Notes under the pieces: model-generated
The model's database searches: none
Seen by the model: only the letters and a program-made list of their open reading frames with translations
Told to the model about the DNA's origin: nothing
Translations under genes and position numbers: made by a program
In this document: one piece after another, positions 1 to 7,669 of the stretch
Layout of the letters: every line of letters begins with the position of its first letter
Position numbering within the stretch: position 1 is the first letter of the stretch
Origin: Nocardioides seonyuensis
GTDB taxonomy: Bacteria > Actinomycetota > Actinomycetes > Propionibacteriales > Nocardioidaceae
NCBI RefSeq assembly: GCF_004683965.1
Contig: NZ_CP038436.1
Location: 1,674,001 to 1,738,000, forward strand
Length of the DNA stretch: 64,000 bases
Direction of reading: 5' to 3'

Positions 1-1267
1 GGCCCGAGCCGGGGATGTCGGGAAGGGTCGAGGCGTCCGTCGCGGTGATGTCGGTGACCGAGGCGACGTACTTGCGGTCGTGGGTCGTGGCGCCGACCGT
101 GGTCATCCACGGCACGTCACCGGGGCTGCCGAGCGTGAACGCACCGGGGCCGTCGTTGCCGGCCGAGGTCGCCACGTGGATGCCGGCGGCACGCGCGTTG
201 AGGAAGCCGATCGCGTCGGCGTCGCTCCACGGGTTGGAGGGGCTGCTCGAACCGATCGAGTAGTTGAGGGCGTCGACGCCGTCGACGATGGCCTGCTCGA
301 TCGCGGCGACGATGGAGGAGCCTTGGCAGCCGGCGCCGTCGCAGACGTCGTAGCCGATGATGTTGGCGTGGGGGGCCACGCCCTTGATCGTGCGGTTGAC
401 CGAGAACTCGCCACCCTCTGCGTAGGCGGTTGCGTCGACCTGGTTGCCGGCGGCGGTGCTGGCGGTGTGGCTGCCGTGACCGTCGTCGTCGTAGTTGCCG
501 TCGTCGTTGTTGGCGACGTCGAAGTCCCAGTAGCCGATGACCTTGTCGTTGCAGCCCCAGTCGGGGATGTAGTCCTCGTTCTCGGGGTCGCACACACCGA
601 CGGGACCCGTCCAGCCGGCCGGGAGGTCGTGGTCGTAGCCGTCTCCACCCACGTCGGCGAACGACGCGTTGGCCGGGTTGAGCCCGGTGTCCAGGACACC
701 GACGATGACACCCTCACCCTGGCTGCCGACGCCGCCGGGGACGTTCGAGCCGTCCCAGATGGTCGGCGCACCGATCCACTCGGGGCCGTTGTCGGTGTCG
801 AGCTGGCGCTTGAAGTCGACCTGGACGGCCTTGACGCCGTCGATGCGCGCGACCCGCTGGGCCTGCTTCCGCGTCAGCTTCACCGTGATGCCGTTGATGG
901 CGTGGGTGAAGGAGCGCAGGACCTTGGGGGTGGACCCCGTGACCCGGGCGATGGAGGCGGTGAGGTCGGCCTGCTCGGACTTGAGCTCCTTGCCGTAGGC
1001 GGTTGCTCCCTGGGGCATCCGGTCGCCACGATCCGAGGCGGTCGAACGCGTCGGCACAGCGGGCGCGTCCAGCTGGACGATGTAGGTCTCGGGGCCCGAG
1101 GCCGTGCCGAGCTCGAGCACGGTGCCCTTCGACAGCGCCTTGGCCGGGGAGGCCTGCGCCGACTTGAACTCAGGAAGCGGCTCGTCCTTGGCGCTGGCCG
1201 GCGTGGACGGCGCGAGGGCGATGACGAGCGCGGCTGTGCATGCAGCCGCAAGGGTGCGTCTGATCAA
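1..1267 (-). CDS. Secreted S8 (subtilisin-like) serine protease, C-terminus beyond the window
   Basis: Exported subtilase, cut by the left window edge after about 422 codons. The TTG start at 1267 has a GGGGAG ribosome site eight bases upstream and begins a clear Sec signal peptide (RR, hydrophobic core, ending PASA before KDE near residue 28). An I9-type propeptide follows, with YIVQLDAPAV near residue 70 and NGITVKL before the mature part. The catalytic Asp is in VGVLDTG (residue 193) and the catalytic His in DGHGSHTAS (residue 264). An insert with PA-domain character seems to start at the edge. The catalytic Ser (GTSMA) would lie outside the window, so activity cannot be judged here. The gene stands alone and runs away from the MATE gene. 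Confidence 0.9.
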   Translation of the reverse strand, partial: MIRRTLAAACTAALVIALAPSTPASAKDEPLPEFKSAQASPAKALSKGTVLELGTASGPETYIVQLDAPAVPTRSTASDRGDRMPQGATAYGKELKSEQADLTASIARVTGSTPKVLRSFTHAINGITVKLTRKQAQRVARIDGVKAVQVDFKRQLDTDNGPEWIGAPTIWDGSNVPGGVGSQGEGVIVGVLDTGLNPANASFADVGGDGYDHDLPAGWTGPVGVCDPENEDYIPDWGCNDKVIGYWDFDVANNDDGNYDDDGHGSHTASTAAGNQVDATAYAEGGEFSVNRTIKGVAPHANIIGYDVCDGAGCQGSSIVAAIEQAIVDGVDALNYSIGSSSPSNPWSDADAIGFLNARAAGIHVATSAGNDGPGAFTLGSPGDVPWMTTVGATTHDRKYVASVTDITATDASTLPDIPGSG

Positions 1268-1380
1268 CGGAGGATCTCCCCTACAGAGTGTCGGCTCCCC
1301 CGAGCGACGACCGAGATACGCGAGGCATGCTGAGAGGGAGATGAGAAAAATGGTGTGGGTGTTGTCTAAGTCACAGACGT

Positions 1381-1400
1381 GCCGATGTCAATGCATCGGC
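1381..1400 (-). terminator. Stem-loop between the MATE and protease genes
   Basis: GCCGATG and CATCGGC form a 7-bp perfect stem with a 6-nt loop, 45 bp downstream of the MATE stop on the minus strand. There is no U tract, so a role in ending MATE transcription is only a suggestion. Confidence 0.3.
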
Positions 1401-1444
1401 TCGGGGGAACGACCGCTCACCGCAAGTCATCCGTGGCGTCGGGG

Positions 1445-2794
1445 TCAGCGCCGCACGACCTCCGGCCCCCGCCCGGTGAGCAACCAGCGATCGCCCCGGG
1501 CGCGGACCCACAGGGCCACGCCCCGGGCTCCCATGAAGACCACCGCCATCGCCACCCACACCGCCACCAGGCCGTGCACGGCCGTCGCGGCGACGAGCGC
1601 GGCAGGGGCGTAGACGCCGAGGACGACCAGCCCGGTCCAGGCCAGGTAGGTCCCGTCGCCGGCACCGATGAGGACCCCGTCGAGCACGAAGACCACGCCT
1701 GCGACGGGCTGGCCCAGCGCAGCGACGAGCAGGACGGGCACCAGCAGGTCGCGCACGTCCTGGTCGGGGGTGAACAGCACCCCGAGGTACGGCGACAGCG
1801 CGGCCAGCCCGAGCCCGGTGACCACGCCGCTGCCGATCCCCCACGCCACCATCCGGCGGGTCAGGGCGCGGGTCGCCTCCGCATCACCCGCACCCAGGGC
1901 CCGCCCGGTGAGCGCCTGGGCCGCGATGGCGATCGCGTCGAGCGCGAAGGCCAGGAACGTCCAGATCGTCATGGCGATCTGGTGGGCGGCCAGGTCGACC
2001 TCGGTGTCCGGGCCGGCGACCGTGACGGCGTACGTGCTGACGAGCAGTGCGGCGCGCAGCGCCACGGTGCGCACGACCAGGGCGACGGCTGCGTGGGCGG
2101 CGCCGAGGATGCCGTGGAGGTCGGGCGTCATCGGCGACCCCTCGGCGCGGGCGGCGCGTACGACGACGAGGAGCAGCGCCGCCGCCGAGGCGACCTGGGC
2201 GATGACCGAGCCGATGGCGGACCCGGCGATCCCCAGTGCGGGGACCGGGCCGAGGCCGTAGACCAGCAGGAAGTTGAGGGCGATGTTGAGGGCGTTGCCG
2301 AGGACGGCCACCACCAGTGGGGTGCGGGTGTCCTGGAGCCCGCGCAGGATTCCGGTGGTCGCGAGCATGACCAGGAGCGGTGTCGTGCCGAGGAAGGCGA
2401 TCCGCAGGTAGGTCACGCCGTGGTCGGTGACCTCGGCGCCCGCGCCGAACGCCCCGACGAGGGGTTCGGTGAGCAGGACGCCCGCGGCGGTGGTGGCGAC
2501 CCCGATGATGACTGCGAGCCACACCCCGTCGATGCCCTGGGCGAGGGCTGCACGCACGTCGCCGGCACCCAGGAGGCGCGCCACGGACGCCGTGGTGCCG
2601 TAGGCCAGGAAGACGCACAGCCCGACGGCGGTCTGCAGCACCACCGCCGCGATGCCCAGACCGGCGAGCTCGGGGGTGCCGAGGTGCCCCACGATGGCGG
2701 CGTCGGACAGCAGGAACAGCGGCTCGGCGATCAGCGCGAGGAACGCGGGAACGGCCAGCCGGAGGATCTCCCGGTCCACGTCCTTCCAGCGCAC
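1445..2794 (-). CDS. MATE family (DinF-like) multidrug/Na+ efflux transporter
   Basis: Predicted 449-residue polytopic inner-membrane exporter of the MATE family, with about 12 hydrophobic segments in two homologous halves. The first half shows the family pattern PAFLALIAEPLFLLSDAAIV followed by GHLGTPELAGLG. The GTG start at 2794 places VDREILRLAVP at the N-terminus, where MATE helix 1 normally begins. The reading frame stays open upstream, but that part is arginine- and cysteine-rich and looks non-coding. A MATE gene just before dnaB is a conserved actinobacterial arrangement (rplI-MATE-dnaB in Streptomyces), although here the two genes are divergent. Substrate unknown; MATE proteins couple drug or metabolite export to Na+ or H+. 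Confidence 0.88.
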   Translation of the reverse strand: MRWKDVDREILRLAVPAFLALIAEPLFLLSDAAIVGHLGTPELAGLGIAAVVLQTAVGLCVFLAYGTTASVARLLGAGDVRAALAQGIDGVWLAVIIGVATTAAGVLLTEPLVGAFGAGAEVTDHGVTYLRIAFLGTTPLLVMLATTGILRGLQDTRTPLVVAVLGNALNIALNFLLVYGLGPVPALGIAGSAIGSVIAQVASAAALLLVVVRAARAEGSPMTPDLHGILGAAHAAVALVVRTVALRAALLVSTYAVTVAGPDTEVDLAAHQIAMTIWTFLAFALDAIAIAAQALTGRALGAGDAEATRALTRRMVAWGIGSGVVTGLGLAALSPYLGVLFTPDQDVRDLLVPVLLVAALGQPVAGVVFVLDGVLIGAGDGTYLAWTGLVVLGVYAPAALVAATAVHGLVAVWVAMAVVFMGARGVALWVRARGDRWLLTGRGPEVVRR

Positions 2795-2868
2795 CGCGCC
2801 AGCGTAGTGGTCCGTACAGCACCGACCCGCCAGGAGTAAATGGTCCGTTCGGGTGACTGTGAATGACT

Positions 2869-3113
2869 TGTGGATTGTGGCGGCACAACGTGGAGAAACC
2901 GCCGTGTCGACAAAGCAACCGCGCGATTCCAGATGTCGGACGGATGGACCCAAGTAGTTTTCGTCCACAGTGTGTGGAACGCATTCCCGCAGGTCAGAGG
3001 GGGGTCGGCGGCAGATTGTCAGGTCTTGTCCACAGAATGCTCCCCAGCAAGTGCACACCATGCCGCGTGTCGTCCACGGGCCAGGCCCGGTTATCCCCAG
3101 GGTCTGTGGATAA
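2869..3113. promoter_or_regulatory. Cluster of DnaA-box-like sequences upstream of dnaB
   Basis: The 427 bp between the MATE and dnaB starts contains several DnaA-box matches. A perfect TTATCCACA lies on the minus strand at 3105-3113. TTATCCCCA is at 3091-3099, TTGTCCACA (the Streptomyces-type consensus) at 3026-3034 and TCGTCCACA at 2961-2969. Weaker matches are at 3070-3078 (TCGTCCACG) and 2869-2877 (minus strand CAATCCACA). The 3091/3105 pair faces each other and is nearly palindromic. No coding frame here looks real. This could be a DnaA-responsive promoter for dnaB or a DnaA-titrating site. A replication origin is less likely because actinobacterial oriC lies between dnaA and dnaN. Confidence 0.6.
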
Positions 3114-3221
3114 CTCGGTGTCACCGACTGGTGGTCAGGCCCCTTCGGGACGTACTTTCGCGGGCGATGTCAGTGGTGGGACCTAGCGTCACCAAGGCAT
3201 GGACTACGAGCAGGGAGACGC

Positions 3222-4634
3222 GTGAGCATCACCGAGCAGAGCCGCCACACCGACGGCGGTCCCGAGTGGGGTGACGGCCCGGCGGCCTACGAGCCCGGTG
3301 ACGCGCCGCGCCAACCCAACGACCGCACGCCTCCGCAGGACAACGCGGCCGAGCAGAGCGTCCTCGGCTCGATGCTCATCTCGAAGGACGCGATCGCCGA
3401 CGTCGTCGAGGCGGTTGCGGCGGTCGACTACTACCGCCCCGCCCACGAGATCATCCACGAGGCGATCGTCGACCTCTACGGCCGCGGCGAGCCCGCTGAC
3501 CCCATCACCGTGGCGGCCGAGCTCCAGCGCCGCGGCGAGCTCCAGCGGGTGGGGGGAGCCCCCTACCTCCACACGCTCTCGGCCAACGTGCCGATCGCCG
3601 CCAACGCCGGCTACTACGCCGAGATCGTGCGGGAGAAGGCGATCCTGCGCCGCCTCGTCGAGGCCGGCACCCGCATCGTCTCCATGGGCTACGCCGGTGA
3701 GGGCCAGGTCGACACGCTGGTCGACAGCGCCCAGGCCGAGGTCTACAAGGTCACCGACCGGCGCTCGTCTGAGGACTACGCGCCGCTGTCCGACATCATG
3801 AACCCCGTCCTCGACGAGATCGAGGCGATCGGCAACCGCGAGGCCGGCCTCTACGGCGTGCCCACCGGCTTCGCCGACCTCGACGACCTGACGAACGGCC
3901 TCCACGCCGGGCAGATGATCATCGTCGCCGCGCGCCCCGCCATGGGCAAGTCGACCCTCGCCCTCGACTTCTGCCGGGCGGCCTCGATCCACAACAACCT
4001 CACCAGCGTCTTCTTCAGCCTCGAGATGACGCGCTCGGAGATCATGATGAGGCTGCTGTCTGCCGAGGCGAAGGTGCCGCTCAACCACATCCGCAACGGC
4101 TCCATGCGCGACGAGGACTGGGACAAGCTGGCGCGCAAGATGGGCCAGGTCTCCGGGGCCCCGATGTTCATCGACGACTCGCCGAACATGACGATGATGG
4201 AGATCCGGGCCAAGGCGCGCCGGCTCAAGCAGCGCCACGACCTCAAGCTCATCGTCATCGACTACATGCAGCTGATGACCTCGGGGCGCAAGGTCGAGAG
4301 CCGCCAGCTCGAGGTCTCGGAGTTCTCCCGCAACATCAAGCTCCTCGCCAAGGAGCTCGAGCTCCCGGTCATCGCGCTCTCCCAGCTCAACCGTGGCCCC
4401 GAGCAGCGCGGCGACAAGCGGCCGATGATGTCCGACCTGCGCGAGTCCGGCTCGCTCGAGCAGGACGCCGACATGGTGATCCTCCTCCACCGCGACGACG
4501 TCTACGAGAAGGAGTCGACCCGCCCCGGCGAGGCCGACCTCATCGTCGCCAAGCACCGCAACGGCCCCACCCGCGACCTCACCGTCGCCTTCCAGGGCCA
4601 CTACTCCCGCTTCGTCGACATGGCGCAGGGCTGA
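3222..4634 (+). CDS. dnaB: Replicative DNA helicase DnaB
   Basis: Hexameric replicative helicase that unwinds the fork 5' to 3' using ATP, 470 residues, full length and without an intein. The N-terminal domain (about residues 40-150) carries the DnaB opening PPQDNAAEQSVLGSMLISKD. The RecA-like domain has Walker A ARPAMGKST at 237-245, Walker B LIVIDYMQLM near 340 and the arginine-rich stretch ending GPTRDLTVAFQGHYSRF. The GTG start at 3222 has GGGAG about six bases upstream. It is monocistronic and is the last clearly core gene before the accessory island. The DnaA boxes in its leader suggest replication-linked control. Confidence 0.97.
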   Translation: MSITEQSRHTDGGPEWGDGPAAYEPGDAPRQPNDRTPPQDNAAEQSVLGSMLISKDAIADVVEAVAAVDYYRPAHEIIHEAIVDLYGRGEPADPITVAAELQRRGELQRVGGAPYLHTLSANVPIAANAGYYAEIVREKAILRRLVEAGTRIVSMGYAGEGQVDTLVDSAQAEVYKVTDRRSSEDYAPLSDIMNPVLDEIEAIGNREAGLYGVPTGFADLDDLTNGLHAGQMIIVAARPAMGKSTLALDFCRAASIHNNLTSVFFSLEMTRSEIMMRLLSAEAKVPLNHIRNGSMRDEDWDKLARKMGQVSGAPMFIDDSPNMTMMEIRAKARRLKQRHDLKLIVIDYMQLMTSGRKVESRQLEVSEFSRNIKLLAKELELPVIALSQLNRGPEQRGDKRPMMSDLRESGSLEQDADMVILLHRDDVYEKESTRPGEADLIVAKHRNGPTRDLTVAFQGHYSRFVDMAQG

Positions 4635-4930
4635 GTGCGAATCTCGCGGACAGATGAAACAGAGACTGTTTCGTTTCAGATCGCGCGGTGCTGAGTTCCT
4701 CCGAGACCTGCCGACGTCCGTCGATTTGGGGTGACCGGGGGATCTTGGGACGCCGTCCCAAACTCGGTCCGGTCGCGTCTTGGCAACTGACCAAATCCCG
4801 ACGGCTGGCGTTGATCGAGCACCCGCAACGGTGATGTTCGGTCAACCAGTTGTCGGTGCCCCGACTTACCTTCTGACTAGACCAGCGCGTCCCGCGTGGC
4901 CGTCCCGATAGCCGATCAACGGGGGTTGAG
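4635..4930. other. Intergenic region at the dnaB/island boundary with two palindromes
   Basis: No coding frame is convincing here. Two perfect inverted repeats stand out: GAAACAG-AGA-CTGTTTC at 4656-4672, just after dnaB, and TTGGGAC-GCC-GTCCCAA at 4745-4761. The first could end dnaB transcription or be a protein-binding site; the second lies well upstream of the zinc-ribbon gene. No attachment-site duplication was found by eye. Confidence 0.4.
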
Positions 4931-5230
4931 ATGAGCAAGAACCCGCAAGCGGTGAAGTGTCGTCTTGAATGCCGAAGGTGTGGCTACTCCGTCATGATGT
5001 GCGTCCCGGTGCGCATCGGAGTGCCCGACTTCCTGCGGTGCGACCATGACAACCACGGCGGTGTACCCAAGGACGGGTCCGGCGACATCCTGTGCGAGCA
5101 GTGCCGCTGCCTGTGGCGCGTCGACGGAGACGACCTCACCAAGATGGCCGAGGGTTCCCTGCATCGGAACCTGCCCGAGTGGAAACGGCAGGGTGCCGTC
5201 ACCCTGCTTTGCGGATTGGAGGCCCCATGA
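4931..5230 (+). CDS. Small cysteine-rich zinc-ribbon protein
   Basis: Encodes 99 residues that I do not recognise as a named family. It has a CRLECRRC cluster (residues 10-17), a single Cys near 24, Cys near 38 in LRCDHDNH, and DILCEQCRCLW in the middle. Several CxxC-type pairs suggest one or two bound zinc ions. The ATG at 4931 follows GGGGGTTGAG. Its stop overlaps the ATG of the DUF4062 gene (ATGA), so the two are probably translated together. A nucleic-acid-binding or adaptor role for the downstream protein is inference from this coupling. Confidence 0.7.
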   Translation: MSKNPQAVKCRLECRRCGYSVMMCVPVRIGVPDFLRCDHDNHGGVPKDGSGDILCEQCRCLWRVDGDDLTKMAEGSLHRNLPEWKRQGAVTLLCGLEAP

Positions 5231-6351
5231 AGGTGTTCATCTCGTCTGTCCGGCGTGGACTCGAAGCCGAGCGGGATTACCTTCCGGACCTAGTCCGAGC
5301 GCTCGGTCACCAGCCACTGCGGTTCGAGGACTTCGGGGCCCAGGATCTGACCAGCAGGGGAGCCTGCCTTGGCGGGGTTCAGGAAGCCGACGTGTACCTG
5401 CTGCTGCTCGGCCCCACCTACGGCGGCGAGATGGATGACTCTCGCCTGTCCGCCACCGAGGAGGAGTTCAACACCGCAGCCGGGCGCGGGCTGCCCATCT
5501 ACGTGTTCAAGAAGCGCGACATCACCCCCGACTCGGCGCAGGAGGCGTTCCTGTCCCGCGTGGGGAACTACCAGGAGGGCCGCTTCTGGACCGAGTTCGC
5601 CGACAACGCCGAACTCGGTGTCGCGGTCACCAAGGCGCTCCAAGGCCACCGGGAACCAGCGCCGCCATTCGCGCAGCAGTCACTCTCCCGTGCGGTGGAG
5701 GTGCCGTGGCGTCGTGAGCAGGCAACGCTGCCGCAGCCGAGAGACCACATCGCCGTCCTCGAAGTGCACGTCGTGCCGATCGAGCAGACCATCCTGCGTC
5801 CGGTCGCAACACTGGGCGACCTGGCTACCCGGCTGGCAACCGATGCCCGCCAGCAGGGCTTCTTCGGGCACGGCGACGCGCTCGACATCAACGCCGACAC
5901 CGACAACGCCTGGGCTATCCGCAATGACCCCAACCACCGCAGCGGCTGGAACGAAGCGAGCACCGACCCCTTCGCCGGTGTCTACACCCGACGCGACGGC
6001 ACCCTGAGCGCCTTCCAAGCCCTTCCGCGCGACATGCTCGGCTCCCTGGTCAACGAGGCCGACCTGATCCAGCGCCTGACCGTCCTCCTGCGCCACCTCA
6101 CCCCGTACCTGCCCGAAGCAGCCAGCATCACCACAGCGGCTGCCATCGACCCCGCCGACACGGTCGTCGTGGGCGACCCGCAAACCGTCGGGAACCGCAA
6201 CTCCGGGCACATGGGATTCGGGAGAGACAGCGCTCTGCGGGCCGGACCAGCCGACCAGATCGCCACCACCTCGCTCGCCCCGCACCTGCACGAGGTTGCC
6301 CGTGATCTAGCCGCGCGGCTCATACACGCGCTGCGCAGCAACGGCCGCTAA
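5227..6351 (+). CDS. DUF4062 domain protein, putative sensor/effector
   Basis: Encodes 374 residues. Residues 1-100 match the DUF4062 pattern: MKVFISSVRRGLEAERDYLP, then ADVYLLLLGPTYG, then SATEEEFNTAAGRGLPIYVF. This is a Rossmann-like fold related to TIR/nucleotide-handling domains and is often found at the N-terminus of bacterial STAND/NB-ARC and defence proteins. The remaining 250 residues contain an EVHVVPIE strand and a mixed alpha/beta region resembling C-terminal parts of AlbA/Schlafen-type proteins, without a P-loop. The ATG at 5227 overlaps the upstream stop by four bases. Position in a defence island makes a role in phage sensing plausible but unproven. Confidence 0.75.
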   Translation: MKVFISSVRRGLEAERDYLPDLVRALGHQPLRFEDFGAQDLTSRGACLGGVQEADVYLLLLGPTYGGEMDDSRLSATEEEFNTAAGRGLPIYVFKKRDITPDSAQEAFLSRVGNYQEGRFWTEFADNAELGVAVTKALQGHREPAPPFAQQSLSRAVEVPWRREQATLPQPRDHIAVLEVHVVPIEQTILRPVATLGDLATRLATDARQQGFFGHGDALDINADTDNAWAIRNDPNHRSGWNEASTDPFAGVYTRRDGTLSAFQALPRDMLGSLVNEADLIQRLTVLLRHLTPYLPEAASITTAAAIDPADTVVVGDPQTVGNRNSGHMGFGRDSALRAGPADQIATTSLAPHLHEVARDLAARLIHALRSNGR

Positions 6352-6461
6352 CAGCCACACCGCGTGCATAGAGCGCGGACGCAGGGCGCGCCGACGGGTA
6401 AACGACCAAGCGCCTCCCGTCGGGGGCGGGTAACGTCCTTGGCGCAGGCGAGGGGGGTGGG

Positions 6462-6689
6462 ATGGACCACCAACGACAGTCGAGTGAGGCCGCGTTCCCG
6501 CATGCCACGGCCACGCTGGCTGAGGCGGCCACGATGCTCGGACTGAGTCGCGAGCAGGTGCGCGCACTGGTCAACCAGGGCCTGCTCACCGAAACCGGCC
6601 GACCGGGAGACCAGCGAATCCGGGTCTCATCCATCCGCACTTTCAGCAGGCCGAACGACGGCGCAGCCGCGCAGCGATGCATCACCTGA
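6462..6689 (+). CDS. Small excisionase/MerR-type helix-turn-helix protein
   Basis: Encodes 75 residues. The core TLAEAATMLGLSREQVRALV is the winged-HTH pattern of excisionases and BldC-like regulators, followed by NQGLLTETGRPGDQRI, which matches the turn and wing. The ATG at 6462 has a G-rich ribosome site (GAGGGGGGTGG) just upstream. The C-terminus is short and lacks a ligand domain. It is a likely DNA-binding regulator of the island or a relic excisionase; no integrase is in the window. Confidence 0.65.
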   Translation: MDHQRQSSEAAFPHATATLAEAATMLGLSREQVRALVNQGLLTETGRPGDQRIRVSSIRTFSRPNDGAAAQRCIT

Positions 6690-6739
6690 CGTCCTTACAG
6701 AACGAACTCGGCCTCACCGAGTAGCGAGCCGAGGCGACT

Positions 6740-6804
6740 GTGGCCCGAGTCGTCTGTCAGTACGGCTCGGGCCACGCCGTCGATCGCCGGTCCGCCTGTT
6801 CACC
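6740..6804. repeat. Hairpin repeat copy 1, upstream of vapB-like gene
   Basis: A perfect 10-bp stem, GTGGCCCGAG (6740-6749) with CTCGGGCCAC (6766-6775), is followed by a conserved tail ending GGTCCGCCTGTTCACC. A second copy lies at 7231-7294, so the two copies bracket the antitoxin gene in the same orientation. Confidence 0.75.
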
Positions 6805-6905
6805 AGCCGACGTGACCGTTTCGTGCCGGGCCGAGGGCCGCCGTCGTCGGCGAGACCTCGTTCATGTCTAGCGTGGATCACTTCGATGCAGGCAAAATGC
6901 GAACC

Positions 6906-7136
6906 ATGAGGACGATCGTGGACCTGCCCCAAGGGGTGTATGAACGTGCCACGCGGTTGTCCTCGAACCGTGGCGAGTCGCTCTCGGACACGCTCGCCGA
7001 CCTCATCAACAGGGGCTTGCTCGGGCTCAGGGAGCAGTCCACGGTTTCCGTGGACGCGGTGAGCGGATTGCCCACGCTCACGATTGGTCGCCGCGTAACA
7101 GCAGCCGAGGTCGCCGAGGAACTCAACGAGGGATGA
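6906..7136 (+). CDS. VapB-like ribbon-helix-helix antitoxin without a toxin gene
   Basis: Encodes 76 residues from the ATG at 6906 (MRTIVDLPQGVYERATRLSS). The RHH strand plus GESLSDTLADLINRGL helices is a VapB-type DNA-binding domain, and the tail GLPTLTIGRRVTAAEVAEEL is the usual toxin-binding linker of actinobacterial VapB proteins. A TAGCGT -10 element at 6869-6874 lies downstream of the more distal ATG at 6864, which favours the start at 6906. A vapC PIN-domain gene should follow within a few bases, but none does. The next 500 bp hold only a repeat and a gene relic. It is either an orphan antitoxin kept after toxin loss or an anti-addiction factor. Confidence 0.75.
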   Translation: MRTIVDLPQGVYERATRLSSNRGESLSDTLADLINRGLLGLREQSTVSVDAVSGLPTLTIGRRVTAAEVAEELNEG

Positions 7137-7230
7137 GACCCTGCGAGCAACTTCTCTCGCAACGGGACAACGCCCCAGGTCTCGGTGCGGCTTGGGACCC
7201 GCAAGGGATCACGCCACCCTCGGCGTGGCT

Positions 7231-7294
7231 GTGGCCCGAGCCGTCTGCAACACGGCTCGGGCCACATCGTCAACCTCTGGTTCGCCTGTTCACC
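7231..7294. repeat. Hairpin repeat copy 2, downstream of vapB-like gene
   Basis: The stem GTGGCCCGAG (7231-7240) and CTCGGGCCAC (7256-7265) is identical to that of copy 1, with the same loop length within one base and the tail GGTTCGCCTGTTCACC. It could act as a terminator for the antitoxin gene, or the pair may be remnants of a duplication that carried it. The stretch from 7137 to 7669 otherwise holds only the short relic at 7510-7641. Confidence 0.75.
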
Positions 7295-7509
7295 GCGAAC
7301 CAGACCTGCTCGGGCTGGGTCGAGGAGCCTGTCAACACCCCTCGCGACCATCCCGCCCGGTGGCCCGGTCCACCTGATCACCGCGCACCAGGGCCTTCAC
7401 GGACGTTGACAGTATTGATCGTCGAGCCGGGTGAGCGGAAGGGGAGTGCCCCGAAGGCAGTCTCGAACCGGCCACGATCAACGACGTCGATTCAAGAGTT
7501 CGGCCATGA

Positions 7510-7641
7510 GTCCAGCGGCATTTCCATGAACCGGACTTCTTGGCCTACGTTCGCGAGTCGATGCCGCGACGCGCTGACCTCGTGGTCACCAATCCCCCAC
7601 AGCAGATGAAGCGCTGGGTGGCACGTTTCCTCGGCGGATAA
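7510..7641 (+). pseudogene. Possible relic of a DNA methyltransferase C-terminus
   Basis: An open stretch of 43 codons, opening right after an in-frame TGA, encodes DFLAYVRESMPRRADLVVTN followed by PPQQMKRW and a stop. The ADLVVTNPP segment resembles catalytic motif IV of N6-adenine methylases with the last aromatic residue replaced by Gln. There is no start codon, ribosome site or motif I, so at best it is a decayed fragment. Chance resemblance cannot be excluded. Confidence 0.3.
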
Positions 7642-7669
7642 TGTTGTGGTCACCAGGACCGGTGCTGAG

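Noticed and set aside
80..1333. 417-codon open frame on the plus strand opposite the protease gene
   Set aside because: Valine- and glycine-rich shadow of a GC-rich gene; the minus frame has a signal peptide and catalytic motifs.
1379..2839. 486-codon plus-strand frame opposite the MATE gene
   Set aside because: Low-complexity Gly/Asp/Arg composition, no domain; the minus frame has membrane helices.
2869..3113. A chromosomal replication origin upstream of dnaB
   Set aside because: Too few boxes, no A/T-rich unwinding element, and dnaA/dnaN are not adjacent as in actinobacterial oriC.
2795..3124. N-terminal extension of the MATE gene to 3124
   Set aside because: The added residues are Cys/Arg/His-rich with no family match and overlap the DnaA-box region; GTG 2794 fits the family start.
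7137..7669. A VapC toxin gene after the VapB-like antitoxin
   Set aside because: No PIN-domain acidic motifs in any frame; only a repeat and a short relic are present.
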